A DNA stretch of 35,029 nt, taken from positions 1 through 35,029 of the forward strand of contig CAZVFX010000074.1 of NCBI GenBank assembly GCA_964626565.1. Reading direction: 5' to 3'. Positions 1-8,548 of the stretch are shown one piece after another. Below the pieces are notes generated by a model that saw nothing but the letters and a program-made list of their open reading frames with translations, did no database searches and was not told the origin of the DNA. This DNA is from CAZVFX01 sp964626565. GTDB lineage: Bacteria > Myxococcota_A > UBA9042 > CAIXZC01. The position numbers and the translations under genes were made by a program. Every line of letters begins with the position of its first letter. Position 1 is the stretch's first letter.

Positions 1-55
1 CAGAACCAAAACCAGAACCAAAACCAGAACCAAAACCAGAACCAAAACCAGAACC
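1..55 (+). repeat. 12-bp tandem repeat coding for EPKP units
   Basis: Four and a half near-perfect copies of CAGAACCAAAAC lie at the left edge and continue out of the window. The frame stays open and encodes Glu-Pro-Lys-Pro in the DnaX linker. The copies then degenerate into PKPKTKPKPKPKPEP up to about position 110. The unit is a multiple of three, so slippage would change linker length without a frameshift. Confidence 0.85.
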
Positions 56-545
56 CAAGCCCAAGCCCAAGACAAAGCCAAAGCCCAAACCCAAACCGGA
101 ACCGCCCCCCTACCCCGCTCGAGACAAGGCGCAAAAAGACGGCCTCGACAAGGCCGACCCGGAAGCACTCTGGGCCGAGTTTCTGGACCATCTAACACAC
201 AGCAACCTTCGCATCGATGCAGCCATGTGCGGTGAATGCGTTCTCGAAAAGCTGCACAAGGAAGCGATCCTCCTGATCGCCCCGAAGGGTGCCAAGGACG
301 TGCTCATGAACGATGCCGGCCAGGCCTTTTCGCGATTCTTCGGCAAGAAGATCAAGGTGGTAATCCGTGAGGACAAGGCTCTGACCCTCGAGACTTCTTC
401 GGCCTCCGACGGCCGGCGTAAGCGAGCCATCGTCAAAAAGGACCGCGAGGAAGAGCTGCGCAACGACCCGTACGTCCGCAAGACTCTCGACCTGTTTGGC
501 GGCACCGTCCAGGACGTTGAACTGGTGGAAACGGAAGAAGAATAG
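1..545 (+). CDS. dnaX: DNA polymerase III gamma/tau subunit, C-terminal part (5' end outside window)
   Basis: This open frame runs in from the left edge and ends at the TAG at 543-545. The first ~37 visible residues are a Pro/Lys/Glu linker of EPKP units. It is followed by a compact domain beginning near ALWAEFLDHL and closing with VRKTLDLFGGTVQDVE. The 'LFGG' ending before a short acidic tail is typical of the tau C-terminal region of DnaX. The next gene, 4 bp downstream, is recR, and dnaX-(ybaB)-recR is a common order; here ybaB is absent between them. The ATPase domain lies outside the window, so the identification rests on the C-terminal signature and synteny. DnaX is the clamp-loader ATPase of the replisome. 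The internal ATG at 225 is not the start, because the frame is open well upstream and codes for the linker. Confidence 0.82.
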   Translation, partial: EPKPEPKPEPKPEPKPEPKPKPKTKPKPKPKPEPPPYPARDKAQKDGLDKADPEALWAEFLDHLTHSNLRIDAAMCGECVLEKLHKEAILLIAPKGAKDVLMNDAGQAFSRFFGKKIKVVIREDKALTLETSSASDGRRKRAIVKKDREEELRNDPYVRKTLDLFGGTVQDVELVETEEE

Positions 546-549
546 AGCC

Positions 550-1155
550 ATGTCGGAAGCACTCCCCACATCGGTACGCAGATTGGTCAAGGTGTTCAGC
601 AAATTGCCGGGCGTCGGCACCAGGACCGCGATGAGGTTCGTAATCCACCTGGTGCGAGAAGGTTCGGCCCGAATGTCGGAATTGGCAGACGCTCTGTCCG
701 AGGTGGTTGCTAATGTCCGCCTGTGTGATCGATGCTTCGGTTTGACCGATACTGAAGACACCTGCGACATCTGCGTCGACCCTTCCCGTGAAGGGGCTAC
801 CCTGTGCATTGTGGAAGGAATTGGGGATCTGCTCGCTCTCGAAGCGACCGGTCAGTACAGGGGCCGCTACTTTGTTTTGCATCGTCTGCTGTCGCCGCTA
901 AAGGGGGTTGGCCCGGAGGAACTTCGTCTCGGGCACCTGCAGAAACGGATCAAGGACGAAGGGATCGTGGAGGTGGTTCTCGGCACCCCCCTCACCGCAG
1001 ACGGAGAGACCACTGCAACCTTCATCAGTCGCATACTGGCCGCCGATAACGTCCGTGTGACCCGCCTCGCGGCCGGCGTACCCGTTGGCGGAGCGATCGA
1101 ATACCTGGACCGAATGACCCTGACCAGGGCCTTCCAGGACCGCAAAGACGCCTGA
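550..1155 (+). CDS. recR: Recombination mediator protein RecR
   Basis: The protein has 201 residues, the usual RecR size, when started at the ATG at 550. An earlier in-frame start would overlap dnaX and add non-RecR sequence. It has an N-terminal helix-hairpin-helix (KLPGVGTRTAMR), a four-Cys zinc finger (LCDRCFGLTDTEDTCDIC), a Toprim domain beginning LCIVEGIGDLLALE, and the C-terminal signature GVPVGGAIEYLDRMTL. RecR acts with RecF and RecO to load RecA on gapped DNA in the cytoplasm. It lies 4 bp after dnaX and is probably co-transcribed with it. No terminator follows; the next gene has its own promoter at 1184. Confidence 0.95.
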   Translation: MSEALPTSVRRLVKVFSKLPGVGTRTAMRFVIHLVREGSARMSELADALSEVVANVRLCDRCFGLTDTEDTCDICVDPSREGATLCIVEGIGDLLALEATGQYRGRYFVLHRLLSPLKGVGPEELRLGHLQKRIKDEGIVEVVLGTPLTADGETTATFISRILAADNVRVTRLAAGVPVGGAIEYLDRMTLTRAFQDRKDA

Positions 1156-1183
1156 TATCACCGACAATCTCTTCGTGGTGCGG

Positions 1184-1212
1184 TTGACGTGGTTTCCTAC
1201 CGGTCATATACT
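1184..1212 (+). promoter_or_regulatory. Sigma70-type promoter for the TonB-like gene
   Basis: A -35 TTGACG (1184-1189), a 17-bp spacer and a -10 TATACT (1207-1212) lie just past recR. The transcript should start near 1219, giving a ~29-nt leader that contains the ribosome site GCGAGGAG before the ATG at 1248. The two boxes match 5/6 and 5/6 to consensus. Confidence 0.7.
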
Positions 1213-1247
1213 GGTTCTGGAGATTGAACGGCGAGGAGTGTAGCGGT

Positions 1248-2342
1248 ATGTGGGGCAACTGGCGAGAGTCACAAGAGGGTAGAAACTCCGGTCGCCGCTG
1301 GGGTATCGCCATCCTTGTGTCCCTCATCGTCCAGATCCCTCTGCTCATGGCGATCATCTACCTCATCGATCATTCCGTGTCGGATATCGAGTTCAGTGCA
1401 GTTGGCGTCGGGCCTCAACTGTACATGGAGGAGGAGTCGGCCGGTCCCACGCCGCCGGGGACACCGGTAGTGGAAGAACTTGAAGAAGAACTGGAAGAGG
1501 AAGAGCTCGACGACGAAATCGACGGCACCGAGGTGCCGGTAGGCCAGATAGTATCCACGGTTCCCGTCGAAGAAGAAGAGATGCCTGATCGAGCCCGCTT
1601 TTCGGCTCGCTACGCGCAAAAGACCGAGCAGGAGAAGAAAGCCCGCAAGCCGTCGGATAGTCAGGAGATGCCGCGGCGCTACGACAAGGAGACTCGCAAA
1701 CAGAAAGCACCGCCGGCCCGCAAGGGCGATCCCGACCGCACCTCCGCGTCCAAAGCCGTTGCCGAAGGGGCCAAACCTTCCGAAAATGGAACCATACCTG
1801 CTGCCGATGGCGGCGCACTTCCGGGAGGAACACCGGCCGCGTCTGAGGGGGTTGCTTTTCTCAACACCCCCTTCGAGGGCCTCGACCCGGCTTCAAAGTA
1901 CTCCCCCTCTGCAGCCCCGTTCGCTTCAGACGATTATCTCCCAAACGTTAAAGAAGAAGGTGAAACCAATATCCTCAACACCGCGCCTTATCGGTACGTC
2001 GGGTTCTTCGAAAGGGTCAAGAACAGGGTGCGCATTCATTGGGATCCCAATCGCCCCTACCGGCTCCGAGATCCTTCCGGAGAGCTTTACGGGCACAAGG
2101 ACCGCCTCACGGTGTTGAAGGTGGTGCTCGATGCCGACGGCAACGTTATCGACACTCGCATCGCGACCAAATCCGGCCTGAAATTCCTGGACGAGGAGGC
2201 GGTGCGGGCTTTCTGGGCCGCCGGCCCCTTCCTCAACCCGCCCAAGGGTCTTGTGAAAGAAGACGGCAAAATCCGTTTTGATTTCGGATTCGCGTTCCTG
2301 GTCGCCTCTTCCCGCCACAAGTTCTTCTGGAGGTGGCAGTGA
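1248..2342 (+). CDS. TonB-like energy transducer / TonB C-terminal domain protein
   Basis: The ATG at 1248 is preceded by GCGAGGAG, which decides the start over a TTG at 1224. The 364-residue protein has a short cytoplasmic N-terminus and one membrane segment (about residues 17-38, GIAILVSLIVQIPLLMAIIY). A very acidic stretch follows (EELEEELEEEELDDEID), then a long Lys/Pro/Gly-rich linker. The C-terminal domain (about residues 275-355) has the TonB pattern: LTVLKVVLDADGNVID, then SGLKFLDEEAVRAF and GPFLNPP. TonB proteins span the periplasm and pass ExbBD energy to outer membrane receptors. No exbB, exbD or receptor is visible, so the partner is unknown. The acidic rather than Pro-rich linker start is unusual. 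It overlaps the following peptidase gene by 4 bp. Confidence 0.75.
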   Translation: MWGNWRESQEGRNSGRRWGIAILVSLIVQIPLLMAIIYLIDHSVSDIEFSAVGVGPQLYMEEESAGPTPPGTPVVEELEEELEEEELDDEIDGTEVPVGQIVSTVPVEEEEMPDRARFSARYAQKTEQEKKARKPSDSQEMPRRYDKETRKQKAPPARKGDPDRTSASKAVAEGAKPSENGTIPAADGGALPGGTPAASEGVAFLNTPFEGLDPASKYSPSAAPFASDDYLPNVKEEGETNILNTAPYRYVGFFERVKNRVRIHWDPNRPYRLRDPSGELYGHKDRLTVLKVVLDADGNVIDTRIATKSGLKFLDEEAVRAFWAAGPFLNPPKGLVKEDGKIRFDFGFAFLVASSRHKFFWRWQ

Positions 2343-3256
2343 GACGTCTGCTCGCGGCTGCCGTCATCGCCGCTCTGTTCTTCAGCATCGTTGGTTTCGC
2401 CCGCCCTTCCGTGGCTGAGCAGGTGCTTGGAGAAAAGAAGAGCCGGCATTTCAAGTTTATTTATCATCCCGAACAGCAGAAACTGGTGGTTCGCCTGAAC
2501 AAACTTGCCGAGCGGACCCGGGCCTCGCACTGCCAGTTGATCAAGCCTTGCTACAAGGGTGTGATTACCGTGCGCATCGCAGTGGATGAGAAGGAGTTCC
2601 TTGAACTGCAACCCTACCGCGCCCACATCGACTGGGCCGCCGGAGTGGCCTACGCAGACCTGTCCCTCATCATCCTGCGAATCGACAAGGCGATGATGCT
2701 CACCCTCGAGGAGACCCTGGAGCACGAAATCTCACACATCCTGCTCCTCAGGGTGGTCAAGAAGCGCCCGCCCCGCTGGTTTATTGAAGGTCTCGCGATC
2801 AAGCAGGCGCGCCAGAATCTCATCGAACGGTTCGAAACCGTAGCTGCAGCCCAGGTTTCCGGCGGGCCCATGCCACTCGATGACATTTCCGAGAGCTTTC
2901 CGGGCGGCGCCTCCGCGCGCAGCCTCGCTTACGCACAAAGCGGCTTGTTCGTCTCTTTCCTGGTCAACACCTATGGTGAAGCAAAGTTCCGGGAGCTGCT
3001 GACCGCACTCACCTTCAGCACAAATTTCAAGGACGCGGTCCGGAAGGTGTACGGCGTCCCCCTGCACGTACTGGAAGACGAATGGGTCGATACTCTGTCA
3101 TCGCTTTCCTGGCTCCTCGCAGTCACCGGAGACTGGATGGTGTGGTCTCTGCTTACCGCACTGTTCCTCGTCGCCCTCGTGGTTCGAAAGGCCCGCAACA
3201 AGCGCCGCAAGCGGAAGATGGAGGAGGAGGAGCGCGACTGGGAGTTCGTGGACTAG
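2339..3256 (+). CDS. Membrane-anchored gluzincin metallopeptidase (peptidase MA-like)
   Basis: The preferred start is GTG at 2339, overlapping the preceding TGA and 5 nt after GGAGG (2329-2333); a GTG at 2333 is possible but sits too close to that site. The 305-residue protein has a signal peptide (LLAAAVIAALFFSIVGFA). It carries a zinc motif H129-E-I-S-H133 with a downstream ligand in WFIEGLA (E150), the usual gluzincin arrangement. One C-terminal membrane segment (VWSLLTALFLVALVV) precedes a very basic, then acidic, cytoplasmic tail. The catalytic domain should face the periplasm. Coupling to the TonB-like gene suggests shared function, but the substrate is unknown. The stop overlaps that of the convergent gene. 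Confidence 0.75.
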   Translation: MRRLLAAAVIAALFFSIVGFARPSVAEQVLGEKKSRHFKFIYHPEQQKLVVRLNKLAERTRASHCQLIKPCYKGVITVRIAVDEKEFLELQPYRAHIDWAAGVAYADLSLIILRIDKAMMLTLEETLEHEISHILLLRVVKKRPPRWFIEGLAIKQARQNLIERFETVAAAQVSGGPMPLDDISESFPGGASARSLAYAQSGLFVSFLVNTYGEAKFRELLTALTFSTNFKDAVRKVYGVPLHVLEDEWVDTLSSLSWLLAVTGDWMVWSLLTALFLVALVVRKARNKRRKRKMEEEERDWEFVD

Positions 3257-5445
3257 CGTGATCCTTCGAGGGGAGCGAGATACCGGGTCACAAGTGCGGC
3301 GCCCCGGGCATCGCCGCCTGCGTCCAGTTGCGCCCTGAGTCGCTGCAGGCCACCCAGAAAGTCCTCTGCCGGGAAGTCGTCAACCAGGTGCTCCAGAGCC
3401 AGCGCAGCCGAAGTCTCGTCTCCCCCCAGGATCAGGTAACGAACCAGGTTCACACGCGCCAGAGAGTAGAGAGGGCACAGTTCGCTCGCTCTTGCGGCCA
3501 CCCGGGCAGCCTCGCCGTACGCCCCGCCCATACCCTCGGCGACCGCCAGGTTATTCAGTAGCCGGCAGTCCTCCGGGGCCACCTCGCGCGCGTGGCGCAG
3601 CATCGCGAGCGCAGTTGCGTGCAACCCTTTGCCGTTCCGGTCTCCCGCCAGCGCCCGGCGTATCAGTAACGCTGCGGTCAGCCGCTCGAATTCCGCTACA
3701 ACCTCTCCGGTAGCTTCGTCAGGCCGCCCTACCCCCCATTCGTCCAGGAATTCGTTCAGACTCAGACCCAGATCTCCCACGGACGGCTCCTCCAACGGGT
3801 TGCGACGTACAGAGTAGGCCGGGAACGCAGGTGCTAGAAGGCCGGCCCAAACCGCATCCAATTCCGAGTCGCTAAGCTCCCAACTAAGCGGGTACTCCAC
3901 CTCCTCCCACACCGTCCTCATGTCGGCCCAAACCGCCACGGCCCCCGCTTTCGTCTGGTCCCCACAACGCTCCTCTATCGCCCGGAACAGCAGACCGCCC
4001 GCCAGGTGGCCCTTGCGACGAGCCTTCAACGGATCCATGAATGACGGTTCGCAAACCATCTGTTTCACCACGTGAAGCAGGTCCGGGCGGCGTTTCTCCA
4101 CCTCAGTCATGTACAACGACAAGCCGGTAAGATCATCCTGCCCGGTGGCGAGAATGCCGTCTGGTGGCGTGTTGCTCAGGGCCAGACCGGCGTACCGGTA
4201 CGACATTGGTGAGGTCCTGGTCGCCCGCGCCTCGGCCGTCTGCGACGTCGCGGGGGAATAGAGCAACGCACAACTGAGCAGCGCCGCGCAAACGGCCGCG
4301 GCCGTCCTCCCCCGGGCGCGGAACAAGGTGGCATTGCGCGCGACGTGAACGAGCGCCGCGGCACCCACCGCGGCCAGGGCCAACAGCAGGAACAAGGAAA
4401 GAGTTGATGTTTGCTTTTCCAACTGGGCCATAGGATTGATGAAAATGGAGAAGCAGGCGTCAGCCAGCAGCACAGTGGCCAGCAAGGTCGCAGAGATTCG
4501 AAGCCCGGCCCGATACAGCCAGGCAAATCCCCAGGCCGCGGGCACAAGTGCGAATCCCGCCTGCACCCACATCTGGGACAGGTAGGTGCGGGTGTGGAAT
4601 GCCACGTGCCGCCAGTCGAATCTCAACATCTCGTGCTCAAACGAGGTGCGGATGCTACTGCCGGTAAGGTGGCCGAGCAGTCCGTGAAAGGTCCCCGGGT
4701 CGCCCCAGTTGCGAAGGGGCGCCTGGTGAGCTCTCACCGGCAGATAGAGGATCGCCAGCAGCCCAAGGGCAAACAGGCCTGCTGCGGGGACCAGGAGTGC
4801 GCCAATCTCCCGGCCCTGCTCATCCTTTGCGCGAAGTAACGAGAACATTACAAAGGGGAGACAAAGCGCAAACACCATCACGCAGGTGATGTGCGAGCCC
4901 GCGGCCAGACCGCCTGCCAGGGCAAAGAGCCTGAACCAGCGGGCCTCGCCGGTGCGGATGGTCAGGAGCGCGCAGAATAGGATCGCTGCGCTCAAAGCCA
5001 TGCCCGGTGTGTAGACCTCGACATTTACCGAGTGGAACCAGACCGTATCGCATACCACCAATCCGAATGCGGCCACCGCGGCCGGCAGGGCCGCTGCCCG
5101 TGCCACACAAGGTCGCCTGTTCCGCGCCCCCGTCATAACTCCCTGTTCAACCAACAGCATTGCCAGGGCGAAAAGCACGGTGGCAGCTAAGGCAACTGCG
5201 GTGGCGCTCAGCAGTGAAAGACGGTAGCTGATCGGTCCTGCGGGCACCCCCACGAACGCGCCCGCAGCAGCGTGCTGTACCGGAAAGCCGGTGGGATGGG
5301 CAATGCCCGCGGAGGCCAGCGATGCGGTGAGTTCCCCAGAGTCTTTAAAGAATGGATAAGGGTTCGCAAACAGTGCGAGGCCGCCCAGGCAGGCGATGAA
5401 GAGCAGGATAGTTGCTGCGACTCGGCTGGAAGTTGCTCCGGCCAT
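3253..5445 (-). CDS. DUF2723 family membrane glycosyltransferase with C-terminal TPR-like region
   Basis: This is a 730-residue polytopic membrane protein starting at the ATG at 5445. The N-terminus after the first membrane helix reads FKDSGELTASLASAGIAHPT, then GFP: the DUF2723 hallmark (D-S-G-E ... HPxGxP). The family, related to human TMEM260, contains GT-C-type protein O-mannosyltransferases or glycosyltransferases that use lipid-linked sugar on the outer face of the inner membrane. About ten further hydrophobic segments extend to about residue 395. The soluble C-terminal third holds TPR-like helices (AMLRHAREVAPEDCRLLNNL and following). It begins 3 nt after the Kelch lipoprotein stop, so the two are probably co-translated. 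Inference: it may glycosylate exported proteins, perhaps its operon partners. Substrate and sugar cannot be read from sequence. Confidence 0.75.
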   Translation of the reverse strand: MAGATSSRVAATILLFIACLGGLALFANPYPFFKDSGELTASLASAGIAHPTGFPVQHAAAGAFVGVPAGPISYRLSLLSATAVALAATVLFALAMLLVEQGVMTGARNRRPCVARAAALPAAVAAFGLVVCDTVWFHSVNVEVYTPGMALSAAILFCALLTIRTGEARWFRLFALAGGLAAGSHITCVMVFALCLPFVMFSLLRAKDEQGREIGALLVPAAGLFALGLLAILYLPVRAHQAPLRNWGDPGTFHGLLGHLTGSSIRTSFEHEMLRFDWRHVAFHTRTYLSQMWVQAGFALVPAAWGFAWLYRAGLRISATLLATVLLADACFSIFINPMAQLEKQTSTLSLFLLLALAAVGAAALVHVARNATLFRARGRTAAAVCAALLSCALLYSPATSQTAEARATRTSPMSYRYAGLALSNTPPDGILATGQDDLTGLSLYMTEVEKRRPDLLHVVKQMVCEPSFMDPLKARRKGHLAGGLLFRAIEERCGDQTKAGAVAVWADMRTVWEEVEYPLSWELSDSELDAVWAGLLAPAFPAYSVRRNPLEEPSVGDLGLSLNEFLDEWGVGRPDEATGEVVAEFERLTAALLIRRALAGDRNGKGLHATALAMLRHAREVAPEDCRLLNNLAVAEGMGGAYGEAARVAARASELCPLYSLARVNLVRYLILGGDETSAALALEHLVDDFPAEDFLGGLQRLRAQLDAGGDARGAALVTRYLAPLEGSR

Positions 5446-5448
5446 GAG

Positions 5449-7527
5449 CTAGGGGATGTATATCTCCGCTCCTTCGGCGAAGAGAATGGAGCCGGTGCCC
5501 TTGTCCACTTTGAGGCCGCCAACGACGAGCACTGCACCTTCCAGGAGCCCGTGCTTCAGCACGGTTGCGGTGTGGCCAAAACGGGCAACCTTGGTCTTCT
5601 TGGCGGGACCGTAGTAGGTCAACGCATGGGTCTCGGGCTCTTCAAAGAAGAGTACCTTCTTGGTAGGCGTATTGTCTTCCCCCAACCCGCCCACAAGCAT
5701 GATGCGCCCTTCCTCTATGACGGAGACGGTGTGGAAGAGCCGGTAGACGGCACCCGCAGGCTCCAGGTCCTTGAGGTCGAAGCCGGCAGTGGTCATGTTC
5801 TGGGTGCCCAGGTTGACGTTTACCTGCTGGGGCATGACGTCGGGGGCGGAGAACAAGGTGGTGAGGACCGACTCGGTATTCTGGATCGAGACGCTATCGG
5901 CACTTACCCCGCCGAAAGAGTACAACTTGGCAGGTTTTCCAGGCTCATCCTCAACCTTGGCGAGGAACGGGAACAGCACCTCGTTGAGCTTGGTCACTTC
6001 GGTAAACGACAGCGGCTTGTTGAAGCCGTCCTCTCTCGTCGATGAGAACTCCTCGGCGGGCGGCTGCCCCTCGTTCACTCCTCCGAAGATGAGATATTCA
6101 TCGCACGGGCCGAAGTCGCCTTCCTCAACGAGGCACGCGTCGGCGTGGGAGTAACGCGGGGAATGGAGCGCAGTTGAGTCGTCCTCGGCGCAAACCGCTT
6201 TCTCTCCAGCGAGAATATCGCCGACACCGCACTCGATGTAGCGGTCGCTGGTCGAGGGCGCGAAGGTCTCGTCGTTGAAGGTGATGCCGCCGGAAATCAC
6301 TACCGTGGGGTCACTTCCCTTCTGGACGACCGCAGCCTGATGAACTACCAGCCGCTTGGGCAGGAAGCTCTCCACAACTGTTCCCGCACCTTCGTCCGCA
6401 ACGATTATGCTCTTCGAAAAGGTGAAGCAGGCGGACTCGTCGCAGTTGTAGTTAGTCTCGAACGGGACTTCCATGCGCAGCTTGATTTCGTTGCCCTGCT
6501 CGTATTTGAGCACAGCCTCGGAAACGCCGCCGGTGATGATGACTTTGTGCCCTTCAAGAACCGCGGTCCGGTGCATGCCCACTTCCTGGCCGCTGAATGC
6601 ATCTTCCAGGGTCGGCCGTTCGAAAAGGCCGGTGAACGGGTCGAAGACCTCGAAGAAGGGCCCCTCGGCTACAAAATGCTCCCCGTCACGAAGGCGGTTG
6701 AATCCACCACTGAATAGGATCTTTCCCGATTCCAAAACACTCGCGGTGTGGAATGCACGGTGCCGTGACGGCGAGAAGGGGAACAGGCCCGGGATGGAGC
6801 AAAAACCCAACTCTTCGTCACACACGGAGGCTTTGTGAACACCTTCGCAGTCGAGGTCCGAGTCGCAGGACTGGTTGGCAGCTTTGGCCTTGAGCCCATC
6901 GGAAGGTGCGGGCAGCCGATTGAACTGGCCGGCGAGATAGAGGGGCACGAATACAGGCGGAGTCACCGTGCAACTCCCTGTACTCCCCGCCTGACAGTAA
7001 GGCAGGTCGTTGCCGTCCCCATCCTCGTCCTTGGCGCAATCGCACCTGGCGTCCGGGTGGATCTCCGCCTTGCAGACGTCGTCCTCGTCGCACTCCTGGT
7101 CCGCTGCAGCCGACTGCAGGGACGACTTCTTCGCGATCTTGATCGCACCGCGAATACCTATGGCCACCCGGTTTTCGCAGCTCTCATCCGAGAACCCTTC
7201 GTAGAAGACGAAGCGCTCAGACCCGGCCTTGAGGTCCTGGATCTTGATCTCGGTGCCGCCTGCCTTGAAGCAACCGTGGATCTTCAGCGAGTCAAACAGA
7301 GCTTCCTCATCAGCTTCAAGGGGCTTGTTGGCATAGACTCGAATTCTGAAGTACTTGATCTTGCTCAGCTCACTCGCTTCAAGGGCGCCCACTGCAGAGC
7401 CCAATGAAAAGGTGACCGATACTCCCTCATCCGACTCGGCGGTGGGAGCGTCTTCTTCCGTCGCAGCACAACCGGCGAGCATGGCAAACAGCACGAGGGA
7501 AGTAATAAGGGACAATGTCTTGCTCAT
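5449..7527 (-). CDS. Kelch-repeat surface lipoprotein
   Basis: The start is the ATG at 7527 after AGGAG; a longer frame upstream overlaps the PEGA gene and lacks a signal. The 692-residue product has a lipobox (MLAGC, Cys20). Next come a ~170-residue domain and a Cys-rich, Asp-rich segment (AKDEDGDGNDLPYCQ, SCDSDLDCEG). The remainder is a run of six or seven Kelch-type blades. Recurrent signatures include RAFHTASVLESGKILFSGG, MHRTAVLEGHKVIITGG, RLFHTVSVIEEGRIMLVGG and ARFGHTATVL with VVGG. This predicts a beta-propeller displayed on the outer membrane. It sits 10 nt after the PEGA gene and 3 nt before the DUF2723 gene. The ligand is unknown. The GDGDGND-type segment could bind calcium; that is inference. 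Confidence 0.8.
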   Translation of the reverse strand: MSKTLSLITSLVLFAMLAGCAATEEDAPTAESDEGVSVTFSLGSAVGALEASELSKIKYFRIRVYANKPLEADEEALFDSLKIHGCFKAGGTEIKIQDLKAGSERFVFYEGFSDESCENRVAIGIRGAIKIAKKSSLQSAAADQECDEDDVCKAEIHPDARCDCAKDEDGDGNDLPYCQAGSTGSCTVTPPVFVPLYLAGQFNRLPAPSDGLKAKAANQSCDSDLDCEGVHKASVCDEELGFCSIPGLFPFSPSRHRAFHTASVLESGKILFSGGFNRLRDGEHFVAEGPFFEVFDPFTGLFERPTLEDAFSGQEVGMHRTAVLEGHKVIITGGVSEAVLKYEQGNEIKLRMEVPFETNYNCDESACFTFSKSIIVADEGAGTVVESFLPKRLVVHQAAVVQKGSDPTVVISGGITFNDETFAPSTSDRYIECGVGDILAGEKAVCAEDDSTALHSPRYSHADACLVEEGDFGPCDEYLIFGGVNEGQPPAEEFSSTREDGFNKPLSFTEVTKLNEVLFPFLAKVEDEPGKPAKLYSFGGVSADSVSIQNTESVLTTLFSAPDVMPQQVNVNLGTQNMTTAGFDLKDLEPAGAVYRLFHTVSVIEEGRIMLVGGLGEDNTPTKKVLFFEEPETHALTYYGPAKKTKVARFGHTATVLKHGLLEGAVLVVGGLKVDKGTGSILFAEGAEIYIP

Positions 7528-7537
7528 CGTCACGCTC

Positions 7538-8485
7538 CTATTCTTCGTAAAAGATTGCGTCGTTCTCCGCCGCAGAAGGGCTAATGGAGAAACGCACTGT
7601 CCCGACATCATAACCGTCGGAATCGGAACTGAGGGCCAACACCGTGCCGGTTACCGCAGCAGCAGTACCAACCCCGACTGCGGTCCAGAACCACCAGGTC
7701 GCGTAAAAGGCATCGTCATCATCGTCGTCACCCTTCTTCTTCGTCTTCGGCGGAGGGGTGACTGGAGGAATCACAACTACGGTCTTCTTCTTCGGAATCG
7801 GCTTCAGGGTCGCCTTCCACTCAAAGGCCTTTCCTCCGGCTATCTTGATCTTCTCTTCAACCATGAGGAACTCTTTCTTGCGGACGGAAACGGTGTAGCT
7901 GCCGGGCTTCAGTTTCACCTTCAAGGGGGTCGGCCCGATGCGCTTCTGGTTGATGAACACCTCAGCCTTCTCTACGTTGGCGTCGATCTTCACCAGCACA
8001 AGCTTCGCCTTCTTGGGCAACGGGCCAAACAGCTTCACCAGGCCCTTGCCGGTGACAACTGAAGTAATCTTGGGCGCCGACGTGGAACTTGAATACTCGC
8101 CCAACACCTTCTTCTTGCCGACGTCGGTGAGCTTCATCGACAGCGTACCGCCCTCGAAAGCGGAGTAAAGGAGAAGCTGGGTTTTCTGCGCCTTCCCGAT
8201 GGCCGACATGCAGTCCGCGTCCATCTCGATGCACTCGAAGTTCACCATTTCATCCAACAGGTCCAACTTCGGTGTATCCAGCAATTTGTACTTGCCGTAC
8301 TTCGCCACCACCTTCTTGGTCGCGGCCAGCACGTCTTCCTTCTGCTTGTCCGAGGCCCCGTCAGAATCCAGGTAAAGAACAAGCAAGGATGGCTTCGCCT
8401 CGCCCTGGGCCAGAGCGGTGGTCGGAAGCAGACCCGCAACCAGCACGGCCGCCGCCAACGCGAAACAGATACGAGGTATTCTCAT
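7538..8485 (-). CDS. Exported PEGA-domain membrane protein
   Basis: The 315-residue protein starts at the ATG at 8485 behind a GGGGG ribosome site. It has a signal peptide (ALAAAVLVAGLLPTTALA, cleavage near residue 26). A ~120-residue N-terminal domain follows, containing two Cys (about residues 85 and 92). The PEGA domain spans about residues 161-229 (EVFINQKRIGPTPLKVKL, then PGSYTVSV). A Pro/Lys linker leads to six consecutive Asp (253-258), a membrane helix (about 262-284) and a 30-residue tail. PEGA domains are small beta folds seen in envelope proteins of Deltaproteobacteria and relatives, often with a binding or scaffolding role. It is the first gene of the PEGA-Kelch-DUF2723 run. The specific function is not recognisable. 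Confidence 0.75.
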   Translation of the reverse strand: MRIPRICFALAAAVLVAGLLPTTALAQGEAKPSLLVLYLDSDGASDKQKEDVLAATKKVVAKYGKYKLLDTPKLDLLDEMVNFECIEMDADCMSAIGKAQKTQLLLYSAFEGGTLSMKLTDVGKKKVLGEYSSSTSAPKITSVVTGKGLVKLFGPLPKKAKLVLVKIDANVEKAEVFINQKRIGPTPLKVKLKPGSYTVSVRKKEFLMVEEKIKIAGGKAFEWKATLKPIPKKKTVVVIPPVTPPPKTKKKGDDDDDDAFYATWWFWTAVGVGTAAAVTGTVLALSSDSDGYDVGTVRFSISPSAAENDAIFYEE

Positions 8486-8514
8486 GCAGTGCCCCCTTTA
8501 TCGAGCGTTTGCAC

Positions 8515-8527
8515 CATAAGACTTATG
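8515..8527. repeat. Palindrome CATAAG-A-CTTATG in the PEGA leader
   Basis: Perfect 6-bp arms flank one central base, about 15-27 nt downstream of the predicted PEGA operon start point. The size and position would suit an operator for a dimeric repressor, but no regulator can be tied to it. Confidence 0.35.
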
Positions 8528-8548
8528 ACAACATCTTTATCAGAAGGG

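Noticed and set aside
1..110. Short tandem repeats as a CRISPR array or replication iteron
   Set aside because: The 12-bp units have no spacers, keep frame, and encode the Pro/Lys linker of DnaX.
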